The notes under the pieces are model-generated. The model was not told the origin of the DNA. It saw nothing but the letters and a program-made list of their open reading frames with translations, and did no database searches. A DNA stretch of 64,000 bases, taken from Adiantum capillus-veneris. Taxonomy: Eukaryota > Streptophyta > Polypodiopsida > Polypodiales > Pteridaceae. Numbering within the stretch: the stretch's first letter is position 1; each line of letters opens with the position of its first letter. Of this stretch, positions 1 to 12,468 are shown one piece after another. A program made the translations under genes and the position numbers. The stretch covers positions 59,819,523-59,883,522 of the forward strand of contig CM043970.1 in the NCBI GenBank assembly GCA_014529385.2. The letters run 5' to 3'.

Positions 1-717
1 AGTAATCAACAAACAAAACATATCCCACAAGCTGAATAATCACTTCAATTTTTTGCATAAGATTGAAGCTACTATCGATGAGATATGATTTTTATGGTGG
101 ACCCCAGTCTGCCCACTTTTTCTCATAAGTCACCCCTAGTCTTCTCTCGCTTCTTTCCACACTTCCACACACACACACACACACACTCATTTATCTCTAT
201 TCCTCACTCAAACCTACAACTTCCATGGTTCTCTGTCACCCTCTTCACCATTAGCCTCCCCTCTCACACCCATAGCTCTCTTTTGAAGCTCTACCTACAT
301 CCACCATCTCCATATCTCTCTCTCTATTACTCCCATATTACAATTTTATTCTACCCTTTCAAGAATGCATAAAAAATCAGGAACCTAACCATACTTAAAC
401 AAAACCCTCATTCTCTTTGTGGGATTCAACTATAGCGGCGGCGTGAAAAGAAGAAGAAGAAGAACGGCGGTCACTTTCGACAATCTACGCACGGGTGAGT
501 CCAAGATATCTCAATTGTTCATCCATCTCATTCACCCCTCTTTCCTTAGCCCTTCAAGTCATTCTACCCATTGTAATTATATTACTGATTTTTTTTTGTG
601 AATGTTGACATTAACTGCTAACCCTTTCTTGTAAATTGCACCCACTCTACTCTACCTTGGAGTAGGCAACCTCACACAAAAATCACTCACCTCTCTAGAA
701 TCTTCTCTATTGCACCT

Positions 718-724
<7 letters not shown>
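1..724. other. Left flank, low complexity, no assignable gene
   Basis: CT-rich and CA-rich sequence with a short (CA)n run near 166-185. A small arginine-rich open stretch at about 419-494 ends at a good splice-donor-like GTGAGT (495-500), so a first exon is conceivable. I recognise no protein family and see no matching downstream exon in this window. Everything else here looks like noncoding flank. Confidence 0.3.
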
Positions 725-805
<81 letters not shown>

Positions 806-969
806 TACATATATATGCATATACATATATGTATATATAGCATGTATATATCTATAACATGTGTGTGTGTGTATACATATAGATATATACGTGTTATATA
901 TACATATATGTATGTGTATATATGTATATATAACATGTATATATCTATATGTATACACACACACACACA
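725..969. repeat. (TA)n and TATACA/TATATG microsatellite
   Basis: About 80 bp of pure TA is followed by mixed TATA/CA/TG repeats ending in (CA)n directly at the left edge of the element C LTR. The right LTR of the same element also runs straight into (CA)n(TA)n(TG)n, so the element probably inserted into this kind of simple repeat. Confidence 0.9.
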
Positions 970-1648
970 TTGGTACCACCAAGCGACCACCTTTTATGTA
1001 GCCATGGGCCGGGCTTGTCGGACCCGTTTTAGTAGTGTATTATGTTATTTGCCGGGCTTGCCGGTCAGGTAGTACGAGCCATGAGCCGGGCTTGTCGGAC
1101 CCGCTAGTAGTTTATTTTGTTATTGGTCGGGCTTGTCGGCCAGGTAGGAATGGTTTAAGAGTGATAGCCGATGAAAGGCGCACTCTAAAACTAGAACCTA
1201 TGATGTTTGGGTAAGATTGGCTAAGTGTGGGCGCCCAAATGTAAATGGGCAAGCCCATATAAAAGTCAATCTAAACCTAAAATACCTCATTCTCTCATTT
1301 GTGCAATGCAAGAAGAGTGCTCTTGCTCCATCTCCTTTGTGTACTAGTGTGTGTATGTGTGCGCGCTTGAGAGAGAGAGAGAGAGAGAGAGAGAGTGTGT
1401 ATGTGTGTGTGTGTGTGATTGAGCATTGCGGCGGCACGACGGCAAGGTGGTTGAGTGCGACGCACCGGCAGCTCCATGTTCTTTGCAGCGAGGAATCCTC
1501 CACGACAGTAAGCGTAGAGCGGTGAGTGACACAGCATTGTCATCTTTGAGCTTACTAGTTTAGGCTAGTTTCATGCTTGGAGCCATCTGTGGCTCGCACA
1601 CAATGTTAGGCAAGTCCCTTGCTTTGATACGTGCGGCAAAAGCCCACA
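970..1648 (+). repeat. Left (5') LTR of element C
   Basis: It matches 32,370-32,997 over nearly its whole length. It holds a 77-bp tandem duplication (1001-1077 and 1078-about 1151) that the right LTR lacks, and an AG tract (1370-1396) shorter than that of the right LTR. It ends ...CCCACA just before the primer site. The start is blurred by the adjoining CA repeat. Confidence 0.85.
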
Positions 1649-1652
1649 TTTT

Positions 1653-1671
1653 TGGCGTCGTTGCCGAGGAA
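1653..1671 (+). promoter_or_regulatory. Primer binding site of element C (tRNA-Asp type)
   Basis: TGGCGTCGTTGCCGAGGAA lies 4 bases after the LTR end. It differs by a few bases from the TGGCGCCGTTGCCGGGGA site common in plant Athila/Tat gypsy elements. Confidence 0.7.
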
Positions 1672-2202
1672 TTGCTCTGCACTGAGCTCAAGAGGCACTC
1701 TATGCTTCTTTTGTGAGTGTTTGTGTTAGGAAGGAAGAGGAAGAAGAAGAAGTTATTTTTTGCAAGTTTTTATTTTCCTGCATAATCTCTGTTTTCTGCC
1801 AATGTCTACTTGCACATAATCTTTTGCACAGTTAGTAGTTAGTGTGTTAGTAGTGAATGAGTAAGTAGATAAAACAATTTGCTTGTTTTTTGCCAATGTC
1901 TGCTTGCACACAGTCTTTACATAGTTAGTGAATAGCTTGTTTTTCGCCAATGTCTGCTTTTACACAGTTATTTTTTACTTGAACAGTTAGTAGTTAATAT
2001 GTTAGCTAGTGAATGAGTAAGCAGTTAGCAAAGTAGGTAGCTTCACTGTCAGTTAGTAGTCAGTAGAGTAGTTAAGCTTAGTTAGCAGAGTAGTTAGTTG
2101 TAGAGGAGATAAGGTTAGGTTAGTTAGGAGAGTAGGTAAAGGTTTAGTGTGTGTGTGGCCCAAAAAGGCCACCAAAACCACACCCGACGATCGCTCAACT
2201 TG

Positions 2203-2292
<90 letters not shown>

Positions 2293-2751
2293 CTCAGGAT
2301 ATTTGGGACCAAAAAGAAATTCGAGAATCAAAATAAAAAATTTATTATCCTAAAAGGAAGCGATCAGGATCGGGATCAAGCCCAAGCCCAAGCCCAAGCC
2401 TAGGCCCACGCCTCAGTACTCAATCTTATGATATACTACTTACACTACCTTATATATAAAGACTAAGATCTCAAGTGAAGGGAGGGCATGTGGAACAAGT
2501 TCCTCAAGTCCTCTGCCATCCCCTTCACACTCACCCTTTGGACTTACTAATTCTAGTCCTCTTCCCACCTAGGAAAAGACTAGTTTTAGGATTATGAGGG
2601 TTGTACATAACCGAATCGGGGGTTGTCAAGCACGGCACATCCCTCTAGACAAGACGCTCGTTTTGAGCTATTGCATGCCATATTATGTAGCTCGATTAAG
2701 AAAGGGGACCAAAAATACAAAAAATTGGGTTATAAACGCCTAAAAAACTAG
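1672..2751 (+). other. Untranslated leader of element C
   Basis: No credible ORF. It contains short AGTTAGTAG-type repeats (1830-2110), a pure (TA)n tract at about 2205-2286 and a GCCCAA hexamer run near 2382-2405. It is probably the 5' leader between the primer site and the gag region. Confidence 0.5.
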
Positions 2752-4387
2752 GTGAGTGGCCTTCACGGGCACTCACCAACACCTCTAGAGTGTCAAGTTC
2801 ACATGCACTTTGGTTGTGTGCTAGAGAATGAGCACATCGAGAGTGTATCCATTTATGTGGGCACTCATTGTTCTTCTACATTAGGCTCTAGGCCCTCACT
2901 GGGAACCCAAGGTAGTACCACTCAGGACCCACATATTGTGTCTAGTCACTCTTCCTCTGACTACAACATCATGGAGGCTTACCCAATGCCTAATCCTGAT
3001 AGCTCAAGCCAAGACATGCATGCCATGGGCCCACGGTCTGGTCCAAGCATGCTTAGCGGCTTGAAGGAAACCTTTAGTAGAGCCACTCATTCCAAACATG
3101 GAGCTAACGATGTAAATGAGAGGGGTGGGGAAGTAAATTTGTCATTCATGACCAACTTAGACCCCATACTCCTAGAGAGTGTGCACATGAATACTCCATT
3201 CACTGCACCCCCTAACTCTTTAGAGCTATTCCCCTCCGAGGTTATATTACCTGATGGTGGAAGCCTTGCCGAAGTACAAGAAGTTGAGCCGTATATCATT
3301 GCGGCTAGGGAAAAGGAAATCGAGAGCTTACACAAGGCGGAGCAACGAAGAGAGTTAAAAGAGAAAGCTCTTATATCAATATCATTACTAGGAGAGCAAT
3401 CGAGTGCTCCTAAATTAGTGACCACTAAGGGTCAACCCATAAAGAGCCACATTGCATCTAGTTCAAAAGACACCCCTAGCACCTCAATCCTAGATGGAGC
3501 GTTCCTAAATGAGAACTGGGAATACGAACTACAAATGGAAACTCTAACCGACCTATTCACAGGTGACACCTATCACGTGGGTTGGTTAGATGTCCTACAA
3601 TACAATCCTTGTACGGGGATAGCGGATCTGAAGCTTCAGGAATGTCGAAACCATTGACCTTGAAAACATTAGAGTTTGTGAGGTCATCCATAGGGTTATT
3701 GAGCTAGAGAGATAGAACAAGGGGATCCACATGCCTTCAACGGGTCTCATGAGATTCTTGGATACAGGGAAGGGTAAACAACCAACCTTATCGCAAATGG
3801 AGACTCCCTCGGTAAGTCCGATGGATCCTCCATATGTTGTTTTTCCAGGGGTCTCAGTGCAATCTAATCCCACAAGTGATAGCTTTACTTTTCCAAGTCT
3901 AGCTCATCTTTCCCTTGATAACACCACGGCTACCATGTCTACCTCAACGATGGGCATGCCAAGAAACACACTATGGACCTCATTTTTTAGTAAAGCACCG
4001 CTACATGATAGCTCGATGCCGACAATAGACCCTACAAGTGTGTATCAATCGTATGCACCAATGGGTCCTCATGCTCATGTACCTCCTACCCCTCCCATTG
4101 TTTCAACAACTTATGCTCCACAACCACAACATTCAAGCTCTTATTTCCATGGGACCATACCGGCTAGCATTAGCATATCATATTCGATGCTTGTTATGCC
4201 TAGGGCCACACATATGAACTTTGGGCCACCACATGGCACAACACCATACCAAACGTGGAACCTAAGGGATTCATATGTGCCAAGCCCAATGCCAATACCT
4301 ACTCCACATGTAGTCTCTGGAGCGCCTTCACCCATAGTGCCTGCTCACTTAGGTGACTTGGCAACATTTTCTCAAGCTATCGGTTAA
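2752..4387 (+). pseudogene. Element C 5' coding region, two open stretches of unknown function
   Basis: Two open stretches (about 2752-3657, 301 codons from a non-ATG start, and 3731-4387, 218 codons) are separated by a frameshift. The first has a charged helical segment around codons 185-215. The second is rich in Pro, Ser, Thr and Met and looks disordered. No catalytic motif or known domain is visible. By position, ahead of the gag-like segment, they are likely the N-terminal part of the element C gag polyprotein or an extra upstream ORF. I cannot assign a function. Confidence 0.45.
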
Positions 4388-4402
4388 TCTATTACTGAGA
4401 AT

Positions 4403-4800
4403 ATGGGTAACACGCCTAATAGAGAACCTAGAAGTAAGGCAGTACAAATAGCCAATCTCACACAAAAATTTACTGGAGACAGGGATGTGAGAAATCATAT
4501 CGAAGTGTTTAAACAAATATGTGATTCCATTAGGAAGAGAATGGGGTCTAGGAGGGCCTCTATTTGGCAGTTTAAGAAAGTCAAAGCTCTAGTATTAAGA
4601 AAGTAACCAAAGGAGAGCTTTTGAATTCAAACAGGTAAAATGGCTAGGTTATTTGAATTCAAATTTTCCCCCCAAAATGAAATTTAAAATCTAGCGGGAA
4701 AAACTATATCAAGTAACATATCTACCGAAAGAGCTCGGCGTGTAGATTATAGATCTATAATCTCTGCTCAAATCGAAGATCGTATGTAGGAGTTATGCAC

Positions 4801-4859
<59 letters not shown>

Positions 4860-6747
4860 CTTTTGGGGGCAAAAGGGCATCCTTTGACCATTCTTACACC
4901 TCTCTTACACACCCACAATTCTTGCACACATGGCATGCACCTATTCATCAAAATGTTAATCACCTCCATAATCTCATGGCAAATAAAGAGGCCCTTCTAG
5001 ACCTCATCCTCTTCCTAATGTCTAGGAGAACACAATGACCTGCATAAGAGTAATGCTTTAAGCCTGACCTTAAGTGGAAAGTAGGGGATTGGTATAGAAC
5101 CCTAAGGGTGGAACAAAAAACGATTTACCCTACTCTTAGGAGACTGTCCTTGAAAGAATACATACGAGAGAAAGTGCTTTTGGGTGTAGCCTCTCAGCTC
5201 CAGAAAGCCCAACGGGAGAAAGAGAGTCAATGAGAGACTTTATTAGTTGCTTGAAGCATTTGAATTCTCGTTGTAATCCAAATGAGTGCTTCAATAATAA
5301 TCAATTGCTTGATAGATTCATTAGGGGATTATGACATGAGGATATCTGCAATGGCCTAGTCATTGGAGGTATCACCACTTGGGAAGCAGTCACCACCAAT
5401 GCGATCCGATTGGAGGATAATTTAATGATTCAAGGAGAAAGAGTGTCTGTTGAGCCTAAATCTATTAGCTCGAAGGCATCGGGGCATCAGCCAATGACCC
5501 TAAAGCCTATTACCAAGAAGGGAGCAACAATGGTGCTCAGTATGCTATGGTCCGCATAGTATCAGTGAATGCCCTACTTTTAGAGTAAAATTCAATGGGA
5601 ATTGCAATGCCTGTGAGAGGTATGATCATCAAGCTAAGGATTGCATAGTATTTAAGCGCGCGATGGCCTATAGACCAACCTTAGCATGGACAGACACACC
5701 TTGAGTGCCTGCATTGATGTCGGCTCCACCTCTTGAGCAAACGTCACAACACATGGTGTTGTTCAAACAATACCCTTACCACCTCCAGTGCTAGGACCGC
5801 AACCACCACATCCGAGAATCACTTCTGTGAATCAAGTGGGTTGTGAGTCATCTATTGCTTGTTTGGAAGGCTGTGAGGAAGATATAGATCCTAATATTGC
5901 CTATGGGATTGATGCGCTTAAAGAAAGTCCACAATACTACATGGAGGACTATTGGGGACAAGTCAAACCTGTCTATCAAGTAGCTACTCTTGCTGCAAGA
6001 GGCCAAAATATCAATTACACTGCCAAGAGACCACCTCTTCAATGCTATGAGTGTGGAGGTCCACATCGTGTGGCCAAGTGTTCTATTAGGCTACAAAATA
6101 ACGCCACACTAATGCAAACCAATCAAGCGAGCACGTCTACAATGCCGATACTCATTTGTAATCGATGTGGCATAGATCACTTGATTACCCAATGTCCAAA
6201 TAATCTAAATGCGCCAAAGATCATGCCATTAAACTTGATTGAGGTTACTGAGGATCCATCACAAAGTACGCATGTGGTACCAGTAAACATACTCACACGA
6301 TCGATGCTCCAAAAACAAAATTATATTCTTGAAGAAAGAGACACGGCATCAATTGCCCAATCTCAAAAAAAAAAAAAAACACAAAGGAAGAGATCGCAAA
6401 AAGCAGCAAAGTCAGACCCTAGTTCAAAGACCAACATAGGGACTGGTGACGATCCCGTATATATGAATGACGTTGAAGAGGATTTTGATTCAGGTGAAAC
6501 CACGGAGACCAAAACAACTACTAAGAAAGAAACTAGCAAGGAAGATTGTCATGAGCCACAATGGCCAGGATCCAAGAAGAAGATAGGAACTTATCCAAAC
6601 CCTACAGAGGAGATCCAGTGGGTCAAGCAATTAAGGAGTTTGGTAGAAGATACCCAAAGGGATCTAGAGCCAGCACCTAGGCAGATCCAGATACAGACAC
6701 AGTGTTCCCTACGCAACAACAACCTCAAAAAGTCCATAGACCCCTAG
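4403..6747 (+). pseudogene. Element C gag remnant with three zinc-knuckle-like motifs
   Basis: A short open stretch (4403-4606) resembles a gag capsid start (KFTGDRDVRNHIEVFKQIC). Stops and a 55-base poly-C tract (4802-4856) then break the frame. A degenerate capsid region follows (about 5080-5560), then a cysteine motif near 5600-5660. The 319-codon stretch 5788-6747 carries two CxxC zinc-knuckle cores (CYECGGPHRVAKC near 6042 and CNRCGIDHLITQC near 6160) and a Lys-rich tail. This is the nucleocapsid part of a Ty3/gypsy gag. The remaining reading frame is interrupted just beyond by the copia insertion at 6807. It is nonfunctional. Confidence 0.65.
4802..4856. repeat. 55-base poly-C tract
   Basis: An uninterrupted run of C inside the element C gag remnant. 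It may be a true expansion or an assembly or sequencing artefact. Confidence 0.85.
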
Positions 6748-6806
6748 CCATACCTAGTGTCATCCAAGAAGAAAGTGACTTAAAGTCATGGGAAAGTGAG
6801 CGTACT

Positions 6807-6993
6807 TGTTGGGTTAAAGGCCCGTGTGTCCGGCTGCCCGTTGTTCAGCCGCCCATGTACAGCCATTCATTTACTCATTCATAATAACTATACTCACAAC
6901 TACACATTGTAGTGTGAGTACCGCCCCGCCACACACTGCGTCTATCTCCTTCTTCGTGCTGGCTCTCTGTGTGTGTGCTCTCCGATCCCAACA
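6807..6993 (+). repeat. 5' LTR of the copia element
   Basis: 187 bp, TGTTGGG...CCCAACA. It is identical to 12,277-12,463 except for two substitutions near the left end. This is very short for an LTR. Confidence 0.95.
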
Positions 6994-8174
6994 AGTGGTA
7001 TCAGAGCTTGGTAGTGAGAGCATTGAGAGCTTCATCATCATTGTTGAGTGTGTTGAAACTTGCTGCTGTTTCATTGCCGTTTTTCGGTTTCGCGCACGCG
7101 CGCATTTCTAAAGAGCAGAAGGTTTTTCTGAGCTTGGCATTGGAAGGTTCAGCACTCCGCGAGTATTTTCACCAGGCGTCCTGAAGTTTAACCCCCCTTT
7201 CGGAGCCATTCGTGCCATCAAAAATCCCATCCGAGCTACAGACTAGGAGCTGCATTTTTCAGCTCTCTTTGGTAGTTTTCTGCTGCCAGAGCTTCCATAG
7301 CCATTACAGGTGCCATTGTTGTAGTGTCTTCCACTTACGTGAGCCCACAGCTCATTTGAGAGTGTGTAGCCTCTTCTTGGAGTGGCCTCATACACACAGA
7401 TAGAGTGGGAGTTTGGCGACATTGTCTTCTTCGACTACAGGTACAGGTACAGGTGCAGGTACAGGTACAGGTACGGGTACAGGTTACAGGTTACAGGGAG
7501 CTTTGGATACAGGTTTCTTCTGTGGTTACAAAACATGTATTTTGACTGTGGGACAGCCATGCATATGGTTGTGGTTTGAGTGGGAGCTTCTACTCTTCTG
7601 GGCAGTCTGTTTATGCGTGTTCTTGAGCTACAGGTTGACATTATCTATGTATGTTGATGGATGTGGATATGGCAATTTGACAGACACTCTTTATGCATGA
7701 TATTGTGGAGATTTGGTTCACTTATACATAGAGCGGGTTTGCTCTTGCTTGCAGTGTTGCGGTTTGAGTACGGACAAGTACTCGGTTGACAGTAGAGATT
7801 GGACTTCGTTGAGCTTGTGCATTGGTTATATGCTCACTTGGATCCATTTATGCTCACGGATTTGTGTAAGCTTGGTCAGCTTATGTCTCTATTGTGGTTA
7901 TTCAGACATAGAGTATGTTTATGCCTCTATGACAGCTCATTGTTGATGCATTTTGTGGCACGGTTTGCCTAGGCCGGTTGAGTTACAGGTGTCACGGGTT
8001 TATGCATTTGTTTGTGGATTTCTACGTACGTTTTTTGACCATATTATGGGCTGATTTATACTCTATGCATTTGCTCTTTGATTGAGCAGCAAGTGTTGTC
8101 AGATTTGCAACACTACTTTGTTGTGGCAGTTTGTTGGTTGGTTACAGGTTTCTCATTGTTGCATTCTTGTTGTA
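6994..8174 (+). other. Copia leader with primer site and TACAGG repeats
   Basis: The primer site TGGTATCAGAGC (initiator Met tRNA) starts at 6996. The leader is unusually long (about 1.2 kb). It has a hexamer minisatellite of TACAGG units at about 7436-7500. It contains no credible ORF and many short ATG-initiated stretches ahead of the gag start. Confidence 0.7.
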
Positions 8175-11100
8175 ATGGGCACTAAAGAGGACACAGTTTT
8201 CAATATTGAGAAGTTGGATGGTGTTAACTTCTCATATTGGAAAGATCAGATTTGGGATGTCATGGTGCAGAAGAAACAGATTCGACCTCTAAAGTTGCAG
8301 GGAGTTAAGCCAGAGAACATGGAGAGGGATGGTTGGGAGGAGTTGGATGAGATGTGCAGGTCTACCATTAGGCTTTCCCTTTCAAAGTCTGTTTATTACA
8401 ATGTGAAAGATGCACAGGGTGGAGCTTATGAGCTATGGCAGCGGATTTGCGATATGTATGATAAGCATTCGGCTGCTTCTATGGTGTATTGGATTAAAAA
8501 GCTTATTGATTTGCGAATGGAGGAAGGTGCTTCCATGAATGCACATTTGAATGAGTTCAATACAATTTTCAGCCAACTTACTACGCAGGAAATTACGTTT
8601 GAGGAAAATGTAAAAGCTATGTTTTTACTTGTTACGTTGCCTGAGTCATGGGACACATTTAGGACAGCCATAAGTAACTCGGTTCCTGCGAATGAGTTGA
8701 CAAGTACTAATGTGGAGTCTAGTCTTCTCACGGAAGAGATTAATCGAAAGAATAATGCAGGTAGTAAGTCTTCTAGTGCAATGGTTGTCAGAGGCAGGAC
8801 TATGGACAAGTATAAGTCCAACAGGGGTAAATCTAGAAGCAAGTCCCGTGCAGGCACAAGTAAAAAGGATGTGGAATGTTTTCATTGTGGTAGAAAAGGC
8901 CATTTCAAAAAGGATTGTTACAAGTGGAAAAGGGAAAATGGAGATGGTAAGAAGAAAGACCATGATGCTAAGGACAAGCCTAAATCCAATGTCAAGATTG
9001 AGGAGTTAAATGCAACACAGGGAGAGTGTAGCTCTCAAGATGACCATGTATGTGCTCCGACTAGTGCTACTAGTGAAGAGCTTGGTGATGTGTTGCTTGC
9101 ATCCTATTTTGATGACGCTTTTCTTCTCACTCATGAGCGTAGTATGCCTATGGATTGGGTCATTGACAGTGGTGCTTCTTTTCACCTTACGCCTCATAGG
9201 TCGTGGTTTCATGACTACGATGCTTCGAGCACAGGTACTGTCAGGATTGCCGATGGGCGTTCTATGCAGATTCATGGCATTGGGGATATTCATTTGGCTA
9301 TGCCAAACTCTACTACGTTTGTCTTGCAGCGTGTGCGTCATGTGCCGGCTCTTGCAAAAAGCTTGATTAGTGTGGGTCAGTTGGATTCACTTGGTTTCAA
9401 TGTATCTTTTGGTGATGGAGGTTGGAAGATCACTAAGGGCAGCCTTGTTTTGGTTAAAGGTGCTAAGAGGAATACGTTGTATTCCCTTTGTGTAGCTAGT
9501 GTGGCTGATCACATTGTGGGGATCACTAAGCAACCTCCTGCTTCTTTATGGCATCAGCGTTTGGGGCATATGTCACTAAAAGGTTTGAAGTTGTTGGCAC
9601 GTGCGGATTACATTCCCGTTTCAGATTTTGGTGGTTTTGAGTTTTGTGAGCATTGCCTTTATGGTCGACATGCTCGGTCTTCGCATAAGAAAAGTGTTCC
9701 ACACAGATCTTTGGAAAAGCTAGCTTTGGTGCATAGTGATGTATGTGGGCCGATGCCCAATGCTTCTCTTGGAGGTGCTATGTACTTTGTTACATTCATT
9801 GATGATGCTAGCAGGAAGGTATGGGCATACCCCATTCGTAAGAAGGATATGGTGTTTGATATATTTAAGCAATGGTTGACTCTTGTTGAGAACCAATCAG
9901 GTTGTAAGTTGAAGTGCTTACGTACGGACAATGGGGGTGAATTTATGTCTCATGCTTTCACAACATTATGTGTTGAGAAGGGTATACGGCGCGAGCTTAG
10001 TGCTCCCTATACACCTCCTCAAAATGGTGTGGCAGAGCGCATGAACAGGACTATACAGGAAAAAGTCCGTAGTATGCTTTCTATGGCTGGTTTGTCAAAT
10101 GGATTTTGGGCTGAAGCTGTTGCCACTTCTGTGCATTTGATAAATCGTTCACCTAGTGTTCCTTTGGGCTTCAAAGTGCCTGAAGAGGTATGGACAGGTT
10201 TGCCACCTTCGTATGGTCACCTTCGTGTTTTTGGCTGTGAAGCTTATGTACATGTACCTAAGGCAAAACCCAGCAAATTGGATCCAAAGAGCAAGAGATG
10301 TATCTTCTTGGGTTATGGTAGCTCTGGTGAGATGGGTTATCGATTGTGGGATCCTATTGACAGGAAGATTGTGCGCAGCCATGATGTTGTTTTTCATGAG
10401 GACTCTATGTATAGAGCATCACCGCGAACGGTTGAGGTTCGGCGTGTGATATTTGAGGAGGATGGTCATCGGTATGATGGTCCCATGGCTGCTCGTGGGC
10501 AGCCCATTGACCCTCAAGTGGGAGATCAGCCCTTGTTGGGAGATCATGTAGATGTGGGACAGCCAGATGCACCTCCTGCACAGTCTTTGAGGCGTTCAGA
10601 GCGGCGTGCAAGACAGCCTCAGCGTTTTGTGCCTTCTATGGATTATGTATTGTTGACTGATTGCGGGGAGCCATCATGTTATGATGAGGCCATGTCTAGT
10701 GTTGACAAGCTCAAGTGGGAGCAGGCTATGCAGTCAGAGATGGATTCGTTGATCCAAAATAAAACGTGGGAGCTTACTCCTTTGCCAAAGGGTAAGAAGG
10801 CACTACCATGCAAGTGGGTTTACAAGATAAAATTGTGTTCAATGGATGCAAAGCCTAGGTACAAAGCAAGGCTTGTGGCTAAAGGATTCAAGCAACAGAA
10901 GGGCATTGATTTTGACGAGATCTTCTCCCCAGTGGTGAAGATGTCTACTTTGCATATGTTGTTTGCCTTGGTAGCTACAGAAGACATGGAGTTGAAGCAA
11001 ATGGATGTAAAGACAGCTTTCTTACATCCGGACTTGCACGAGGATTTGTACATGGAGCAACCAAGTGGGTTTGTTATTCATGGTTCAAAGAAGATGGTAT

Positions 11101-12221
11101 GCCGGCTTCTTAAGACCTTGTATGGGCTGAAGCAATCATCTCGTGAATGGTATCGTAAGTTTGATGCATTCATGAGTTCATTGGGCTATGTACGCAGTTA
11201 TGAGGACCCATGCCTCTATACTCGCAAGGCTGCAGATGGTAGTCTTATTGTTTTGGTTTTGTATGTGGATGACATGCTAATCGCAGGGAAGTGTATTTCT
11301 GATGTGGATTCCTTGAAACATAGGCTACATGAGACCTTTTCCATGAAGGATCTTGGGGATGCCAGTCATATTTTGGGTATGCGGATCACTCGTGATCGTT
11401 CTCGCAAGATGATCTTTCTTAGTCAGAAAGAGTACATTGACAGGGTGCTTGAGCGTTTTCATATGGAAGGGGGGAAGGCCATTAGTACCCCGTTGCCTCC
11501 ATATGTAAAACTCAGCCATGATGACTGCCCTCAGACAGATTTGGAGACTACAGAGATGTCTCAGATTCCCTATGCGTCAGCTGTTGGTTCCTTGATGTAT
11601 GCCATGGTGGCTACGCGTCCAGATCTTGCTCATGCAGTTGGTGTGGTTAGCAGGTACATGTCTAACCCGGGCAAGCGTCATTGGGATGCAGTGAGAGGTA
11701 TTCTCAGATACTTGAGAGGGACTTCAGAGTTGTCCCTATGTTATGGTGAGAAGGATATGTCTGTTTGCGGATATACAGATTCAGACTATGCAGGGTCAGT
11801 GGACTCGAGGAAGTCTACTAGCGGCTATGTGTTCACAGTTGAAGGTGGACCGGTTTCGTGGGCATCACGTTTACAGCCATGCGTTGCTTTGAGCACTACA
11901 TAGGCTGAATATATGGCTGCCACTGAGGCTGCCAAGGAGGCCGTATGGCTCTCACGACTAGTGGGAGATCTTGGTATGGCTGGTGATGCTCCGATTCTAC
12001 ATTGTGATAGCCAGAGTGCCATAGCGTTGGCACGGAATCCTATCTTCTATGCGAAGACAAAGCACATTGAGGTGAGGTATCACTTCATACGAGAGGTGCT
12101 AGAGGACAAGCGCATAGAGCTTGTCAAGGTACACACTGACGATAACCCTGCTGATCTACTCACGAAGTCGTTAGCCTCACAGCGGTTTGCACACTGCAGA
12201 TCGCTGATGGGTATGGCTTGA
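8175..12221 (+). pseudogene. Copia gag-pol polyprotein with one in-frame stop
   Basis: The frame opens with MGTKEDTVFNIEKLDG at 8175 and stays open to TAG at 11,901-11,903. It then continues in the same frame to 12,221, so the protein would be about 1348 residues but for that one stop. Seen in order: gag with a CCHC knuckle (CFHCGRKGHFKKDC, about 8875-8920), protease active site VIDSGASFHLT (about 9158), GAG-pre-integrase HQRLGHMS with the CEHCLYG finger, integrase core (HSDVCGP, DNGGEF, PQNGVAERMNRT), RT with YVDDMLIAG (about 11,262), and RNase H (YTDSDYAG, then STT-stop-AEYMA). The stop sits where copia proteins normally have Gln or Glu, so CAG to TAG is the likely change. Upstream non-ATG extension from 8082 is probably leader. 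Confidence 0.93.
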
Positions 12222-12276
12222 CTTCTTTTGCTGTACTTTGGCCACTTTAAAGGCACACTGCCTTTAAGTGGGAGAT

Positions 12277-12463
12277 TGTTGAGTTAAAGGCCCGTGTGCC
12301 CGGCTGCCCGTTGTTCAGCCGCCCATGTACAGCCATTCATTTACTCATTCATAATAACTATACTCACAACTACACATTGTAGTGTGAGTACCGCCCCGCC
12401 ACACACTGCGTCTATCTCCTTCTTCGTGCTGGCTCTCTGTGTGTGTGCTCTCCGATCCCAACA
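12277..12463 (+). repeat. 3' LTR of the copia element
   Basis: 187-bp direct copy of the 5' LTR. It is preceded by the purine tract and followed by the target duplication GTACT. Confidence 0.95.
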
Positions 12464-12468
12464 GTACT

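Larger units (their letters stand above)
6807..12463 (+). mobile_element. Ty1/copia LTR retrotransposon, nearly intact, nested in element C
   Basis: 5657 bp bounded by 187-bp LTRs (6807-6993, 12,277-12,463) with TGTTG...CAACA ends and a perfect 5-bp target duplication GTACT at 6802-6806 and 12,464-12,468. By eye the LTRs differ at two positions only, so the insertion is recent. An initiator-Met primer site (TGGTATCAGAGC, 6996-7007) and a purine tract (AAGTGGGAGAT) ahead of the right LTR are present. A single gag-pol frame fills the interior in the order gag-protease-integrase-RT-RNase H, which defines copia. The sequence most resembles the Tnt1/Tork type (inference). One nonsense codon disables the RNase H end. 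Confidence 0.95.

Noticed and set aside
652-1072. Overlapping ORFs on both strands rich in Tyr/Ile and His/Thr
   Set aside because: They are translations of TA and CA microsatellites plus LTR sequence; open by composition only.
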